Positions 39,809 through 48,785 of a stretch of DNA of 51,247 nt are shown here, piece after piece (position 1 is the stretch's first letter; each line of letters opens with the position of its first letter). The position numbers and the translations under genes were made by a program. Source of the stretch: Flavobacteriales bacterium UBA5422. Its GTDB lineage: Bacteria > Bacteroidota > Bacteroidia > Flavobacteriales_D > Crocinitomicaceae. The notes beneath the pieces were generated by a model. The model was not told the DNA's origin, searched no databases, and worked only from the letters and a program-made list of their open reading frames with translations. The DNA lies in assembly GCA_002409405.1 (NCBI GenBank), contig DHNG01000003.1:16082-67328 (forward strand), read 5' to 3'.

Positions 39809-41535
39809 TTTCGATTTTCAACATATTCAGAAAATTTGCGCTTGTAATGAGCGCATTTTTTTTGTGTACTACCATTTATGCACAATTCGGGGAATTGCTC
39901 CCTGGTTCCAGTTCATTGATTTACGATGAACGCACCGGTATCCACAAACTGTTGAATGGCGCCAATTTTGTGTACCAGGGAAATACCATGTATTGCGACT
40001 CCGCATATTATTTTGAAAAAAACAGAACGATCCGCGCTTATGGAAATGTCCACATCCGGAAAACCGATAATGTCAACTTATTTTGCGATTCACTCTGCTA
40101 CTATTCTTCCAATGGTTTGGCAACGCTCTGGGGAAATGTAAGGGCAACCGATTCTCAATACCGGTTGACAACCGATTCCATGACCTACAATACCCGCAAT
40201 GAGCAAGGAATTTACCGCAACGGAGGAAAAATAGAAAACATGTTGAAGCCGGAAGTACTCACCAGTAAAATCGGTTATTTCTACCCCAACTCTAAAAACT
40301 TTTTCTTCCGTACCAATGTGGTGTATACTTCTGAAGAATTACGGATGACAACTGATTCGCTACAGTACAAATACCAGAAAAGTACCTGTTATTTCTATGG
40401 TCCGACCTGTATCGCAACTGAAGATGCATTTATGGAAGGTGAACGAGGGTGGTACAATATGGAAACCGAAGACGGTAGCCTGATTAAAAATGCCGTTATC
40501 GAACAGGAATCACGTATTATCAAAGGAGACTCGTTGTTGTATTCACCCAAATCAAAAATTGCGGAAGGTTTTTGCGACGTATTTATTCACGACACCAAAG
40601 ACAGCATTGCATTTTACGGACAATATGCCATTATGGATGATTCCCTGAAGTATTCACTTCTGACAGATGATGCGATGATTATTAAGTACCAGAAAGAAGA
40701 TACGCTGCACATTCATGCGGACACACTATACAACAAGAATGATTCGCTCGACAACCGTGTATTGACACTCGGATACCATGGCGTAAAAATATTCAGTTCA
40801 AAAATCCAGGGCATCGGAGATAGCCTTTCCTATGCAAAAGCCGACGGATATATGGAACTTTATAAGAAGCCGATCCTTTGGGCTCAAAAAGGAGAACTGA
40901 AAGGCGATTCAATGCGTGTCTACATGAACGACTCGACCATTCACGAAGCGCGAATCTGGGGGAAAGCAACGGGAGTTATGGAAATCGATTCCGGCAAGTA
41001 TTACAACCAGATCGGGGGGAAAGAAATGTTTGCCTATTTTGTTAAAAATGAAATGACCAGTGCTAAAGTTATCGGAAATGCACAAACCATTTATTTTCCG
41101 GAAGATGAAGATAAGAATCCCCGTCAACCTGATAGTCTTCAACTGATCGATTCGACCAAAACAACTATCCCGAATTTGGACTCCATCTCCCCGCCTGTGA
41201 TTGATTCGTTACCAACATTAACAGAAACCGATTCACTTCAACTGGAATTAACTTCTACCGACACTCTGGTCACAATGAATGATACACTCCCTACCGATTC
41301 ACTGATTTTCAAACAACCAGTTGTGATCAAACGAATGGGAATGAACCGTTTTTATGCTTCCGAAATCAAGATATACCTCGACAGTGGAGAAGTCGTTGGC
41401 GTTACATACTATGAGCAACCCGACGGGGTCTTTTACCCGATGGATAAAATCAATAAAGAAGAACAATTTATCCAGCATTTTTCAACCAACTTTGCACTTC
41501 GTCCCAAATCGGTAGAGGATCTACTAAAAGATTAG
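39805..41535 (+). CDS. OstA/LptA-like outer-membrane biogenesis protein
   Basis: 576 residues from a TTG that overlaps the purA stop (TTGA); an ATG at 39847 is the alternative. A signal peptide ends near TTIYAQ. The repeated pattern YCDSAYYFEKNRTIRAYGNV, LFCDSLCYYSSNGLATLWGNV and DSMTYNTRNEQGIYRNGG is the OstA-like (PF13100) beta-jellyroll of LPS-transport proteins. The final 110 residues are rich in Asp/Ser/Thr/Pro, then FYASEIKIYLDSGEVVGVTYY. It likely carries lipopolysaccharide across the periplasm. Coupled to purA for unknown reasons. Confidence 0.88.
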   Translation: MISIFNIFRKFALVMSAFFLCTTIYAQFGELLPGSSSLIYDERTGIHKLLNGANFVYQGNTMYCDSAYYFEKNRTIRAYGNVHIRKTDNVNLFCDSLCYYSSNGLATLWGNVRATDSQYRLTTDSMTYNTRNEQGIYRNGGKIENMLKPEVLTSKIGYFYPNSKNFFFRTNVVYTSEELRMTTDSLQYKYQKSTCYFYGPTCIATEDAFMEGERGWYNMETEDGSLIKNAVIEQESRIIKGDSLLYSPKSKIAEGFCDVFIHDTKDSIAFYGQYAIMDDSLKYSLLTDDAMIIKYQKEDTLHIHADTLYNKNDSLDNRVLTLGYHGVKIFSSKIQGIGDSLSYAKADGYMELYKKPILWAQKGELKGDSMRVYMNDSTIHEARIWGKATGVMEIDSGKYYNQIGGKEMFAYFVKNEMTSAKVIGNAQTIYFPEDEDKNPRQPDSLQLIDSTKTTIPNLDSISPPVIDSLPTLTETDSLQLELTSTDTLVTMNDTLPTDSLIFKQPVVIKRMGMNRFYASEIKIYLDSGEVVGVTYYEQPDGVFYPMDKINKEEQFIQHFSTNFALRPKSVEDLLKD

Positions 41536-41604
41536 ATCAATTCTTTTTTGTCAAAATTAATTTCAAGCAACTATAAATGGAGAATTAGCTAACGAAGTAA
41601 GCTG

Positions 41605-41669
41605 CTATGTGCCACTCAAGCTAACCTACACATTAACCCTATGTACCTTTATGCCCTATGTGGTTCAAA
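41605..41669 (-). repeat. CACATAG-rich dispersed intergenic repeat, copy 2
   Basis: Read on the minus strand it starts TTTGAACCACATAG and ends GTGGCACATAG with ACATAG and TGTAG units between, the same frame of conserved blocks as 3391-3467 in the opposite orientation. It lies in the gap between the convergent OstA-like and NlpC/P60 genes. No strong terminator was seen in this gap. Confidence 0.6.
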
Positions 41670-41718
41670 TAACGAAAGTTCTGTTGTAAAAAATAGTATC
41701 TTGTTGTAAGAAAAAAAC

Positions 41719-42618
41719 TTACTCCAAAAACGTCCCGTATCCTTTCAGGCGTTTATTCCAGTATTCAGAATTGTGAATTTCAGTAATGACAATCCCTTTG
41801 GAAGTACTTGCATGAATCATCACCGGAGCTTCTCCTTGTTCGGAAACGATCATTCCTACGTGATTCACACCACTTCCGTTGTCAAAAAATACCAAATCTC
41901 CTTTCTGGACTTTATTCTCCTTCAACTTTTTAGAATTTGTATATTGATCACTGGAACGTCTCGGAAGGTTGACTTTATATGCACTCAGAACATAACTGGT
42001 GAAACCGGAACAATCAAATCCTGCCGGCGTACTCCCTGTATAAACATACGGTTTCCCCAATTGTTGTTTGGCAAATTCAACGATTTCGTCCCTGTTCTTT
42101 GAGTCAAATGAAAACTCACGGACTACTTCCTCCGAAGGTGTTGGTTTTTCAATAGGCACTTCGTCATTAATAACCGGAACTTGCTCAAACAATTCAGCGA
42201 CAATCAAGGAAAGTTCATCTGATTCTTTTTGACTTCCCTCCCGTTTCAAATCTCCGATTCGGTTCAATAAATCCTGCTTCAAAGCCGCGACATCATTCAA
42301 ATGATTTTCGATTACTTCCTGTCCGTCACTCGTTGATAGTAATTTTAGATACAATGCCTTCGCATCTTCCAAAGCATGGGGACGTGTGCGTGACCACTGT
42401 TTATTTTCTGTTAGCTGAAACGTACTCAACGCACGGTAAAATGCAGGAACTCTGGAATAATCATACTCAGGTTTGTCCAGCAACTTCCCGGACTGCTTAT
42501 ACACTTTTAGATAATGCCCTTGTGAATAATAGAGCTCCAAACGGTCAAAAGCCGGAGTTTGTGCACTTACTGTTCCACAAAACAATCCAATCAATCCAAT
42601 CAACAATAAACGCGTCAT
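41719..42618 (-). CDS. Secreted NlpC/P60 (C40) peptidase
   Basis: 299 residues with a signal peptide (MTRLLLIGLIGLFCGTVSAQ). Residues 25-170 are helical with no clear family. The NlpC/P60 domain (about 178-299) has C203 in AGFDCSGFTSY, H253 in NHVGMIV and H269 in MIHAS. It cleaves peptidoglycan stem peptides in the periplasm. Unlike the homologue at 23579 it is exported and lacks an SH3 domain. It is convergent with the OstA-like gene and divergent from htpG. Confidence 0.9.
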   Translation of the reverse strand: MTRLLLIGLIGLFCGTVSAQTPAFDRLELYYSQGHYLKVYKQSGKLLDKPEYDYSRVPAFYRALSTFQLTENKQWSRTRPHALEDAKALYLKLLSTSDGQEVIENHLNDVAALKQDLLNRIGDLKREGSQKESDELSLIVAELFEQVPVINDEVPIEKPTPSEEVVREFSFDSKNRDEIVEFAKQQLGKPYVYTGSTPAGFDCSGFTSYVLSAYKVNLPRRSSDQYTNSKKLKENKVQKGDLVFFDNGSGVNHVGMIVSEQGEAPVMIHASTSKGIVITEIHNSEYWNKRLKGYGTFLE

Positions 42619-42776
42619 AATCTACTTTTTCTAGTATACGAAGAAACGCTATTTTATTCCACTTATTCCTGATAATAAAGGAAAGTGGTCAACACATGAA
42701 TGTTAATTAACACGCTGTCAAGACGAAGATGATCCATTCGTCTCCATCTTTTCCTGACACAAACAAAGCACATTAT

Positions 42777-42816
42777 TGACACTTTGTCAGTTTTTCCCCT
42801 GTGGTACAAAAATTGA
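42777..42816 (+). promoter_or_regulatory. htpG promoter: TGACA-N3-TGTCA palindrome plus sigma-54-like -24/-12 site
   Basis: A perfect 5-3-5 palindrome (42777-42789) is followed 12 bases later by TGGTACAAAAATTGA (42802-42816), which matches the RpoN pattern TGGYACR-N4-TTG except at the last base (GA for GC). The predicted start of transcription is near 42828, 16 bases before htpG. Confidence 0.55.
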
Positions 42817-42843
42817 AAAGAGAAATTCAAAAAAATAACATTC

Positions 42844-44733
42844 ATGAGAACAGGACAAATAAATGTACAAACGGAAAATATCTTTCCGATCATCAAGAAA
42901 TTTTTATACTCAGATCATGAGATTTTTTTGCGTGAATTGGTTTCCAATGCTGTAGATGCCTCACAGAAACTAAAATTCTTTGCAAAAAATGGTGAATTCA
43001 AAGGAGAGCTAGGCGATTTAAAAGTGGAAGTAATCCTGAATAAAGAAGAAAAAACGTTGACTATTCGTGACAACGGAATCGGTATGACAGCCGAAGAAAT
43101 TGACAAATACATTAACCAGATTGCTTTTTCAGGCGCAGAAGAATTTGTACAAAAATACAAAGGAAAAGAAGGAGCAGAAAACATCATCGGTCACTTCGGA
43201 CTTGGATTTTATTCGGCATTCATGGTTGCAGAGAAAGTACAAATCAGAACAAAAAGTTTTAAGGATGGATCGCAAGCTGTACAGTGGGAAAGTAACGGTT
43301 CTCCAGAATTCACAATTACAGATATCGAAAAAACAGACAGAGGAACAGACATTGTCTTGTACATCGCTGAAGATTCCATTGAATTTTTAGAAAAAAACCG
43401 CGTCGATGAAATCTTAAACCGTTATTGTAAGTTCTTACCTGTTCCGGTTGTCTTCGGAACAAAAACAGAATACATCGATTCACCGGAAGGAGAAAAAGAT
43501 GAAGACGGAAAGGTGAAACGTGTTTCCATAGATATTGAAAATCAAATCAACAATACAGCTCCGGCGTGGACGAAAGCTCCGATCGATCTGAAACAGGAGG
43601 ATTACGATGGCTTCTACCGTGAATTGTACCCGATGACATTTGAAAATCCGTTGTTTCACATTCATTTGAACGTTGATTACCCATTCAACCTGACAGGAAT
43701 TTTATATTTCCCGAAAATCAAAGAAAATGTAGAAGTACAACGCAATAAAATTAACCTGTACTCCAACCAGGTATTTATTACCGACAGCGTTGAAAACATC
43801 GTCCCTGAATTCCTGACCTTGTTACATGGTGTAATTGATTCTCCGGATATTCCGTTAAACGTATCACGTTCTTATTTACAAAGTGACGGAAACGTGAAGA
43901 AAATTTCTGCACACATTACTAAAAAAGTTGCAGATAAACTGGCAGAAATGTTTAAAAATGACCGTGCTGACTTCGAATCAAAATGGGACGACCTGCAGGT
44001 ATTTGTTCAGTATGGAACGCTGTCTGAAGAGAAATTTGCTGAAAAAGCAAAAAATTTCAGCCTGTTAAAATCAACAGATGGCACGTATTCTACAGTAGAG
44101 GAATACAAAGATAAAATTGCTGCATTACAGACCGACAAAGATGGGAAAACGGTTGTATTATATACCAACAACACAGAATTACAGTATGGGTTTGTAAAAA
44201 AAGCAAACGAAAGAGGATATGATGTACTAAGTTTTGAAAGTCCTTTGACACCACACTGGATCAGTAAAATGGAGCAAACGTTTGAGAACCTGACATTCGC
44301 TCGCGTTGATGCTGACACCCTGGATAAACTCATCCAAAAAGAGGAAGAGATTCCTTCCAAATTATCAAAGGAGGATGAAGAAAAATTAAAACCGGTGTTT
44401 GAAGGAGCATTGAAAGAAAAAGAAAAATTCACTGTTCAATTCGAAAGCATGAGCCCCTCTGAATCACCTGTCATCATTACACAACCGGAATTTATCCGCA
44501 GGATGATGGAACAACAACGCATGGGAGGTGGTGGCTTCTTTGGAGCTTTTCCGGAGCGTTACAACATTGTTGTTAACAGCAATCACGAGAAAATTTCAGC
44601 AATACTCGCGGCATCCGGAGAAGAACAAAGTAAAAAGGTAAAACAATTAACCGACCTGGCATTACTTTCTCAGGGAATGCTCACAGGAGAAGCATTAAAT
44701 GCTTTTGTTGAACGAAGTATGGAATTGGTTTAG
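42844..44733 (+). CDS. htpG: Molecular chaperone HtpG (Hsp90)
   Basis: 629 residues, full length. The GHKL ATPase domain has FLRELVSNAVDA (E31, N35, D38) and DNGIGM (76-81), then GHFGLGFYSAFMV. The middle domain carries the catalytic-arginine block LNVSRSYLQSD. The C-terminal dimerisation domain is present but ends without MEEVD, as in bacteria. It folds clients in the cytoplasm under stress. The palindrome and the -24/-12 site upstream point to a dedicated stress promoter. A bidirectional terminator follows. Confidence 0.97.
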   Translation: MRTGQINVQTENIFPIIKKFLYSDHEIFLRELVSNAVDASQKLKFFAKNGEFKGELGDLKVEVILNKEEKTLTIRDNGIGMTAEEIDKYINQIAFSGAEEFVQKYKGKEGAENIIGHFGLGFYSAFMVAEKVQIRTKSFKDGSQAVQWESNGSPEFTITDIEKTDRGTDIVLYIAEDSIEFLEKNRVDEILNRYCKFLPVPVVFGTKTEYIDSPEGEKDEDGKVKRVSIDIENQINNTAPAWTKAPIDLKQEDYDGFYRELYPMTFENPLFHIHLNVDYPFNLTGILYFPKIKENVEVQRNKINLYSNQVFITDSVENIVPEFLTLLHGVIDSPDIPLNVSRSYLQSDGNVKKISAHITKKVADKLAEMFKNDRADFESKWDDLQVFVQYGTLSEEKFAEKAKNFSLLKSTDGTYSTVEEYKDKIAALQTDKDGKTVVLYTNNTELQYGFVKKANERGYDVLSFESPLTPHWISKMEQTFENLTFARVDADTLDKLIQKEEEIPSKLSKEDEEKLKPVFEGALKEKEKFTVQFESMSPSESPVIITQPEFIRRMMEQQRMGGGGFFGAFPERYNIVVNSNHEKISAILAASGEEQSKKVKQLTDLALLSQGMLTGEALNAFVERSMELV

Positions 44734-44752
44734 TTCACAATGACATAAAAAT

Positions 44753-44784
44753 AAAAGCCCTCTTCGTTTGAAGAGGGCTTTTTT
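44753..44784. terminator. Bidirectional rho-independent terminator between htpG and the secreted unknown
   Basis: AAAGCCCTCTTC and GAAGAGGGCTTT form a 12-bp stem with a GTTT loop (44766-44769). T-runs follow on both strands (TTTTTT on plus, TTTTATTTTTA on minus), as expected between convergent genes. Confidence 0.92.
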
Positions 44785-44831
44785 GTGATCAGTATATGGT
44801 GGTGGTATTTAAGCGCTGTAATGGTAATCCA

Positions 44832-45647
44832 TTATTTATTTTTTTCTTTCGTCAATGCTTCGTCCCATGAAAAACTGAACGATTGAGCAGATAAATCAAC
44901 CGTAACCGCTTCCGTAAATACATCTGTAAAGTTCAGGTTCATTTCTACTTTTTGCATATCGTTTAAGCTACCTCCGGGCATACGTTCCCAATTGGCGCTG
45001 AAACTATCTGTTCCACCCGGAAACAGCAAAATAGGATCTGTTTTCTTTCCGTTCGCATATTCTTTTCCGTCCGGCATCAATACAGAAATTTTAGACGGAG
45101 AAACAAAACCAATCTTTTTTCCTTTGTATTGTACATTAAACTTGGAAGTAGTTGCTCCTGTTTCTTTTTTGAATCCTTTCAACTCTACATAAAAATCACC
45201 TGTTGAAAAATCATTTTTACTTGGAGGAAATGTGAACGCTGAAACGGGAAACTTTTCTTCTGTAGGAACAACTCGTTGTACTCCGTTTAATTCAAATTTA
45301 AAGTCACGCACATTGTTATAACCACTTCCAAGTGCAACAATTGTTTTACTCTTTTTCTTATACGGCTCAATAATGATAAATTTATCTTTAGGCGTAACAG
45401 TAGCTCCATTAATAGTAAATATACATTTAGATGCATCGAACAATAAAAATTCGCTACTGGTGTTTTCAATCTCCAACTTGAATTTAATCTCTGTCGCAAG
45501 ACCTACAATGTTCGAAATTTCAACTGAGTAATTTTCAGCTGTTTGCTTTTGATTCGCATAATAAATCTTTTCCTGTCCGAAAGAAAGCATAGAGGTTAAT
45601 ACCGCAGGAAGAACAAACAAATAAGGTTTAAGTAATTTTCTTTTCAT
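44832..45647 (-). CDS. Secreted protein of unknown function
   Basis: 271 residues from the chosen start (MKRKLLKPYLFVLPAVLTSM), with a signal peptide ending near LSFGQ. The mature part is beta-rich: VEISNIVGLATEIKFKLEIENTSSEFLLF recalls a bacterial Ig-like fold, and the strand pattern continues to the end. No catalytic motif, lipobox or T9SS tag is seen. I do not recognise the family. It is convergent with htpG and upstream of nothing on its strand except radC, 58 bp away beyond its start. Confidence 0.7.
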   Translation of the reverse strand: MKRKLLKPYLFVLPAVLTSMLSFGQEKIYYANQKQTAENYSVEISNIVGLATEIKFKLEIENTSSEFLLFDASKCIFTINGATVTPKDKFIIIEPYKKKSKTIVALGSGYNNVRDFKFELNGVQRVVPTEEKFPVSAFTFPPSKNDFSTGDFYVELKGFKKETGATTSKFNVQYKGKKIGFVSPSKISVLMPDGKEYANGKKTDPILLFPGGTDSFSANWERMPGGSLNDMQKVEMNLNFTDVFTEAVTVDLSAQSFSFSWDEALTKEKNK

Positions 45648-45711
45648 TAGCACTAATAATTCGTTTTTAATTGAAAACGAAATTACAATATTTGTGCCAT
45701 TATCTTCTGCT

Positions 45712-46401
45712 CTAAATCATTCCTTCATCTGCAAAACTATAATACCCTGATTCGGATATAATTAAATGATCAAGAATATCAATATCGATTAATTTACCGA
45801 ATTCTTTAAGTTGTTGGGTCAATTTCCGGTCTTGTTCACTGGGGTTTAATCTTCCACTGGGATGATTATGTGCCAGAATGATTCCACTGGCATTTAATTC
45901 CAGAGCTGTTTTAAAAATGATCTTCCCATCGGCAACCGTTCCTGAAATACCTCCGATTGAAATTTGTTTTTTTTGAAGAACATAATTTCCCCTGTTGAGG
46001 TAAAGTACGTGAAACTCTTCGTGTTTTAAATCCTGCAAATCATTGCTGAACAAATCGAACGCGGAAGGAGATGACGTTACTTTCGGTCGGTTCTTCGGCG
46101 TGACGCACTGCCTGCGTTTACCCAGTTCAATGGCTGCACATAACGTTACTGCTTTTGCAGGGCCAATCCCTCTTATTTTTTTCAGTTCATTGATGTCCAT
46201 CTTCCCGAAAAGATGTAAATTATTTTCATTCTTTTGTAGTAATTCCTGAGCAACATCAAGCGCTGAGCGGGATGAAGTTCCTGAACCTAATAGAATAGCA
46301 ATGAGTTCAGCATCTGACAATGCTATTTTTCCTTTCAGGAGCATTTTCTCCCTTGGACGATCATCTTCCGCCCAGTTTTTTATACTTCGGTTTAATTCCA
46401 T
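45712..46401 (-). CDS. radC: RadC-family JAMM metalloprotein
   Basis: 229 residues. A UPF0758 N-terminal helix-hairpin-helix (INELKKIRGIGPAKAV, 70-85) precedes an MPN/JAB1 domain with the zinc motif H178-x-H180...D191 in LAHNHPSGRLNPSEQD. The name comes from a mis-mapped repair mutation; real function is uncertain, although a DNA-linked metallo-hydrolase role is often proposed. The whole domain set is complete, so it is not a phage-type fragment. Confidence 0.93.
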   Translation of the reverse strand: MELNRSIKNWAEDDRPREKMLLKGKIALSDAELIAILLGSGTSSRSALDVAQELLQKNENNLHLFGKMDINELKKIRGIGPAKAVTLCAAIELGKRRQCVTPKNRPKVTSSPSAFDLFSNDLQDLKHEEFHVLYLNRGNYVLQKKQISIGGISGTVADGKIIFKTALELNASGIILAHNHPSGRLNPSEQDRKLTQQLKEFGKLIDIDILDHLIISESGYYSFADEGMI

Positions 46402-46534
46402 GATTTAAAAGATAGGTTTACAACTAAAGATACAAAAAAATTACTGGGAAAAAACCTTTCTCCCACATTTTTAGCAACTTTTCCCTCACTGATGATTCCC
46501 TGTTGGTTTTATCCGGAAAACTGGTTTTATTATT

Positions 46535-46542
46535 TAATTTTG
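46535..46542 (+). promoter_or_regulatory. Putative -7 box of the YdjM-like gene
   Basis: TAATTTTG matches TAnnTTTG, 16 bases before the ATG at 46559. Confidence 0.4.
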
Positions 46543-46558
46543 CAGTGAAATTTTTTGT

Positions 46559-47587
46559 ATGGATTCGTTGACACAAATTGTACTCGGGGCTGCTGTAGGT
46601 GAAGCGGTCGGAGGGAAAAAAATGGGGATAAAAGCTGCATTCTGGGGAGCGATTGCAGGAACCATTCCTGACTTAGATGTATTTCTCAATGGTTTTTACC
46701 ATCCGATAGAAGCGGCATTGGTTCATCGTGGATTCTCACATTCCATTTTATTTGCGATCCTGTTTGCTCCACTTTTTGCATGGATTTTATTCCGTCTTTA
46801 CAAACGAAAGTATGAATACAGAACATGGCTCCTCTTGTTTTTCTTCGGTATCATTACGCATCCCTTGCTGGATGTCTTTACAAATTACGGAACTTCCTTG
46901 TTGTGGCCATCACCGGAACGATTGTCACTGGACTCTGTTTTTGTGATTGATCCGTTGTATACCGTTCCGTTTTTGATCTGTGTTGTGGTTGCTATTTCCA
47001 TGAAGCGGACAGCTGTATGGCGCAATCGGATCAATTGGATTGGTATTATCTATTCTTCGCTCTACCTGTTGTGGGGAGTTGCGGCAAAATATACGATTGA
47101 AAACAAGGCCGATGCTTATTTTGCTCAATCTGGAATTAAAGTGGATCGTAAAATGGTATCTGCAATGCCCGCCACAACATTTTATTGGACCATTATTGGA
47201 GAAAATCAGGAAAACTATTACGTAACATACAAGTCCGTTTTTGGCAATTACAAAGCAACGGATCTGGAAGTGATTCCGAAAAATCATCAGTTGCTCGATG
47301 AATTAAAATGGAAAAAAGGAGAAGAAGGGTATGCTGATTTGTTAAAATTTATTTCCAAGGGATATTATACCATTGAAAGAAAAGATTCGTTGTACAATTT
47401 CTATGATTTGCGGTTCGGAACAGCAACCAAGCTCACAAACGGTAAAGCAACAACACCTGTTTTTGGCTTTGGCTTGATTGTTGACAATGGAATTGTGGAA
47501 AAAACAGAACGAATCAGGAACAGAGGAGCGTTTTCTCAACTTAACTTTGACGTTTATTGGAACAATATATTTGCAAAATATGAATAA
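46559..47587 (+). CDS. YdjM-like membrane-bound metal-dependent hydrolase
   Basis: 342 residues. The N-terminus MDSLTQIVLGAAVGEAVGG and TIPDLDVFLNGFYHPIEAALVHRGFSHSILFA are the LexA-binding/YdjM (DUF457) family motif, whose His/Asp residues bind metal in the membrane. Four or five transmembrane segments fill the first 190 residues (about 60-80, 90-115, 130-150 and 160-180); the rest is a soluble domain. Function in the family is unknown. Its last eight bases overlap the start of the NagZ-like gene, so the pair is translationally coupled. Confidence 0.85.
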   Translation: MDSLTQIVLGAAVGEAVGGKKMGIKAAFWGAIAGTIPDLDVFLNGFYHPIEAALVHRGFSHSILFAILFAPLFAWILFRLYKRKYEYRTWLLLFFFGIITHPLLDVFTNYGTSLLWPSPERLSLDSVFVIDPLYTVPFLICVVVAISMKRTAVWRNRINWIGIIYSSLYLLWGVAAKYTIENKADAYFAQSGIKVDRKMVSAMPATTFYWTIIGENQENYYVTYKSVFGNYKATDLEVIPKNHQLLDELKWKKGEEGYADLLKFISKGYYTIERKDSLYNFYDLRFGTATKLTNGKATTPVFGFGLIVDNGIVEKTERIRNRGAFSQLNFDVYWNNIFAKYE

Positions 47588-48740
47588 ACTTTTCACCCTT
47601 TTTTTATTTGCGGGAATCTCATTCGTTTCCTGTACACAAAATGATGACTTGGTCACACAAAAAGTGCCAAAAACTGACAAAAAAGAACAGCCTGCTCCGG
47701 TAGAAAAGGCTGATACGCTAACCATCGGCGATTATTTTTCAACGTCAAAGAACATTGATGAACGTGTTGACAACCTATTTTCAAAACTAAGTGATGAAGA
47801 AAAAGTTGCACAATTGATCATGCCGGCAATGGGACGTTTGGGACAAACAGAAGAAACAATCATGAAGTTGGTAGCAGCAAAGAAAATCGGCGGGGTACTG
47901 ATGCTTAACGGAACGAAAGAGCAGTTTACCAAATGGATCACAGATATCAATGCAAAAAACACGGAATTGGGCGTGTTACCGTTCTTATACAGCGCCGATG
48001 CAGAACCTTCGTTAGTGAATAGAAAAATTACAGGTTCAACTGTAGTGAAAAAAGCGGCTGAGTTGGCAACAGAAGAAGAAGTTCGTTCAGTTGCTCAAAC
48101 AATTTCCAAAGACCTCAATGATATTGGTATCAACTACAACTTCGCGCCGGTTTCCGACATGGCTTCCAATGCAACAGTCGGATACCGTGGATTTGGAAAA
48201 GATCCCAAGAATATTGTTCCATTCTCATGGGCATTTATTGAAGAATCAAGCAAAGCAAATATTGTTTCAACAGCAAAACACTTCCCGGGACATGGATTGG
48301 TATCCGGAGATACGCATAAGGCTTTGCAGGTGATTGACGGGGAATTGAAAGAGCTTTCTATTTTCAAGGAATTGGCAGAAAAAAATGTTCCTTCTATTAT
48401 GGTGGGACATTTAGCAGTAAAAAACAATCCTAAATACAATACCAACGGACTTCCGGCAACGGTTTCTCCGGTCATCGTTACAGATTTGCTTCGCAAAGAA
48501 CTCAATTACAAAGGTCTGGTTGTGACAGATGCAATGAACATGGGGGGTGTAACACAAGTTCCCGAAGCCAATGTGGCAGTAATTGAAGCAGGTTGTGATA
48601 TTTTATTGATGCCCTTGGATGCTGAAAAAGCGCATGCAGAGATTCTAAAGAAATACCAGGCTGATACTGCATTTAAAGCAAAAGCAGATGAATCCGTTAA
48701 ACGGGTAATCCGCATGAAATTGTGTCTGGGATTAATGTAA
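47580..48740 (+). CDS. NagZ-like glycoside hydrolase family 3 lipoprotein
   Basis: 386 residues from the chosen start, which gives a lipobox (GISFVSC), so it is a lipoprotein. The GH3 barrel has KHFPGHG, the NagZ-specific Asp-His pair D244/H246 in SGDTHKAL, and the nucleophile D317 in LVVTDAMNMGG. Beta-N-acetylglucosaminidase activity on muropeptides is the best guess. Longer frames open 102 bases upstream but lack a signal peptide. It overlaps the YdjM-like gene by 8 bases. Confidence 0.88.
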   Translation: MNKLFTLFLFAGISFVSCTQNDDLVTQKVPKTDKKEQPAPVEKADTLTIGDYFSTSKNIDERVDNLFSKLSDEEKVAQLIMPAMGRLGQTEETIMKLVAAKKIGGVLMLNGTKEQFTKWITDINAKNTELGVLPFLYSADAEPSLVNRKITGSTVVKKAAELATEEEVRSVAQTISKDLNDIGINYNFAPVSDMASNATVGYRGFGKDPKNIVPFSWAFIEESSKANIVSTAKHFPGHGLVSGDTHKALQVIDGELKELSIFKELAEKNVPSIMVGHLAVKNNPKYNTNGLPATVSPVIVTDLLRKELNYKGLVVTDAMNMGGVTQVPEANVAVIEAGCDILLMPLDAEKAHAEILKKYQADTAFKAKADESVKRVIRMKLCLGLM

Positions 48741-48785
48741 TTCGCGCTATCTATAAATTAACATCAATTAAAATAATCGTTTCAA

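Noticed and set aside
42721..42743. AGACGAA/TTCGTCT hairpin in the gap upstream of htpG
   Set aside because: A 7-bp stem with no T-tract directly after it and not at a gene end; possibly a chance repeat, so not called as a terminator or operator.
42670..42843. CIRCE (HrcA) element before htpG
   Set aside because: The visible palindrome is TGACA-N3-TGTCA, which does not match the TTAGCACTC-N9-GAGTGCTAA CIRCE sequence.
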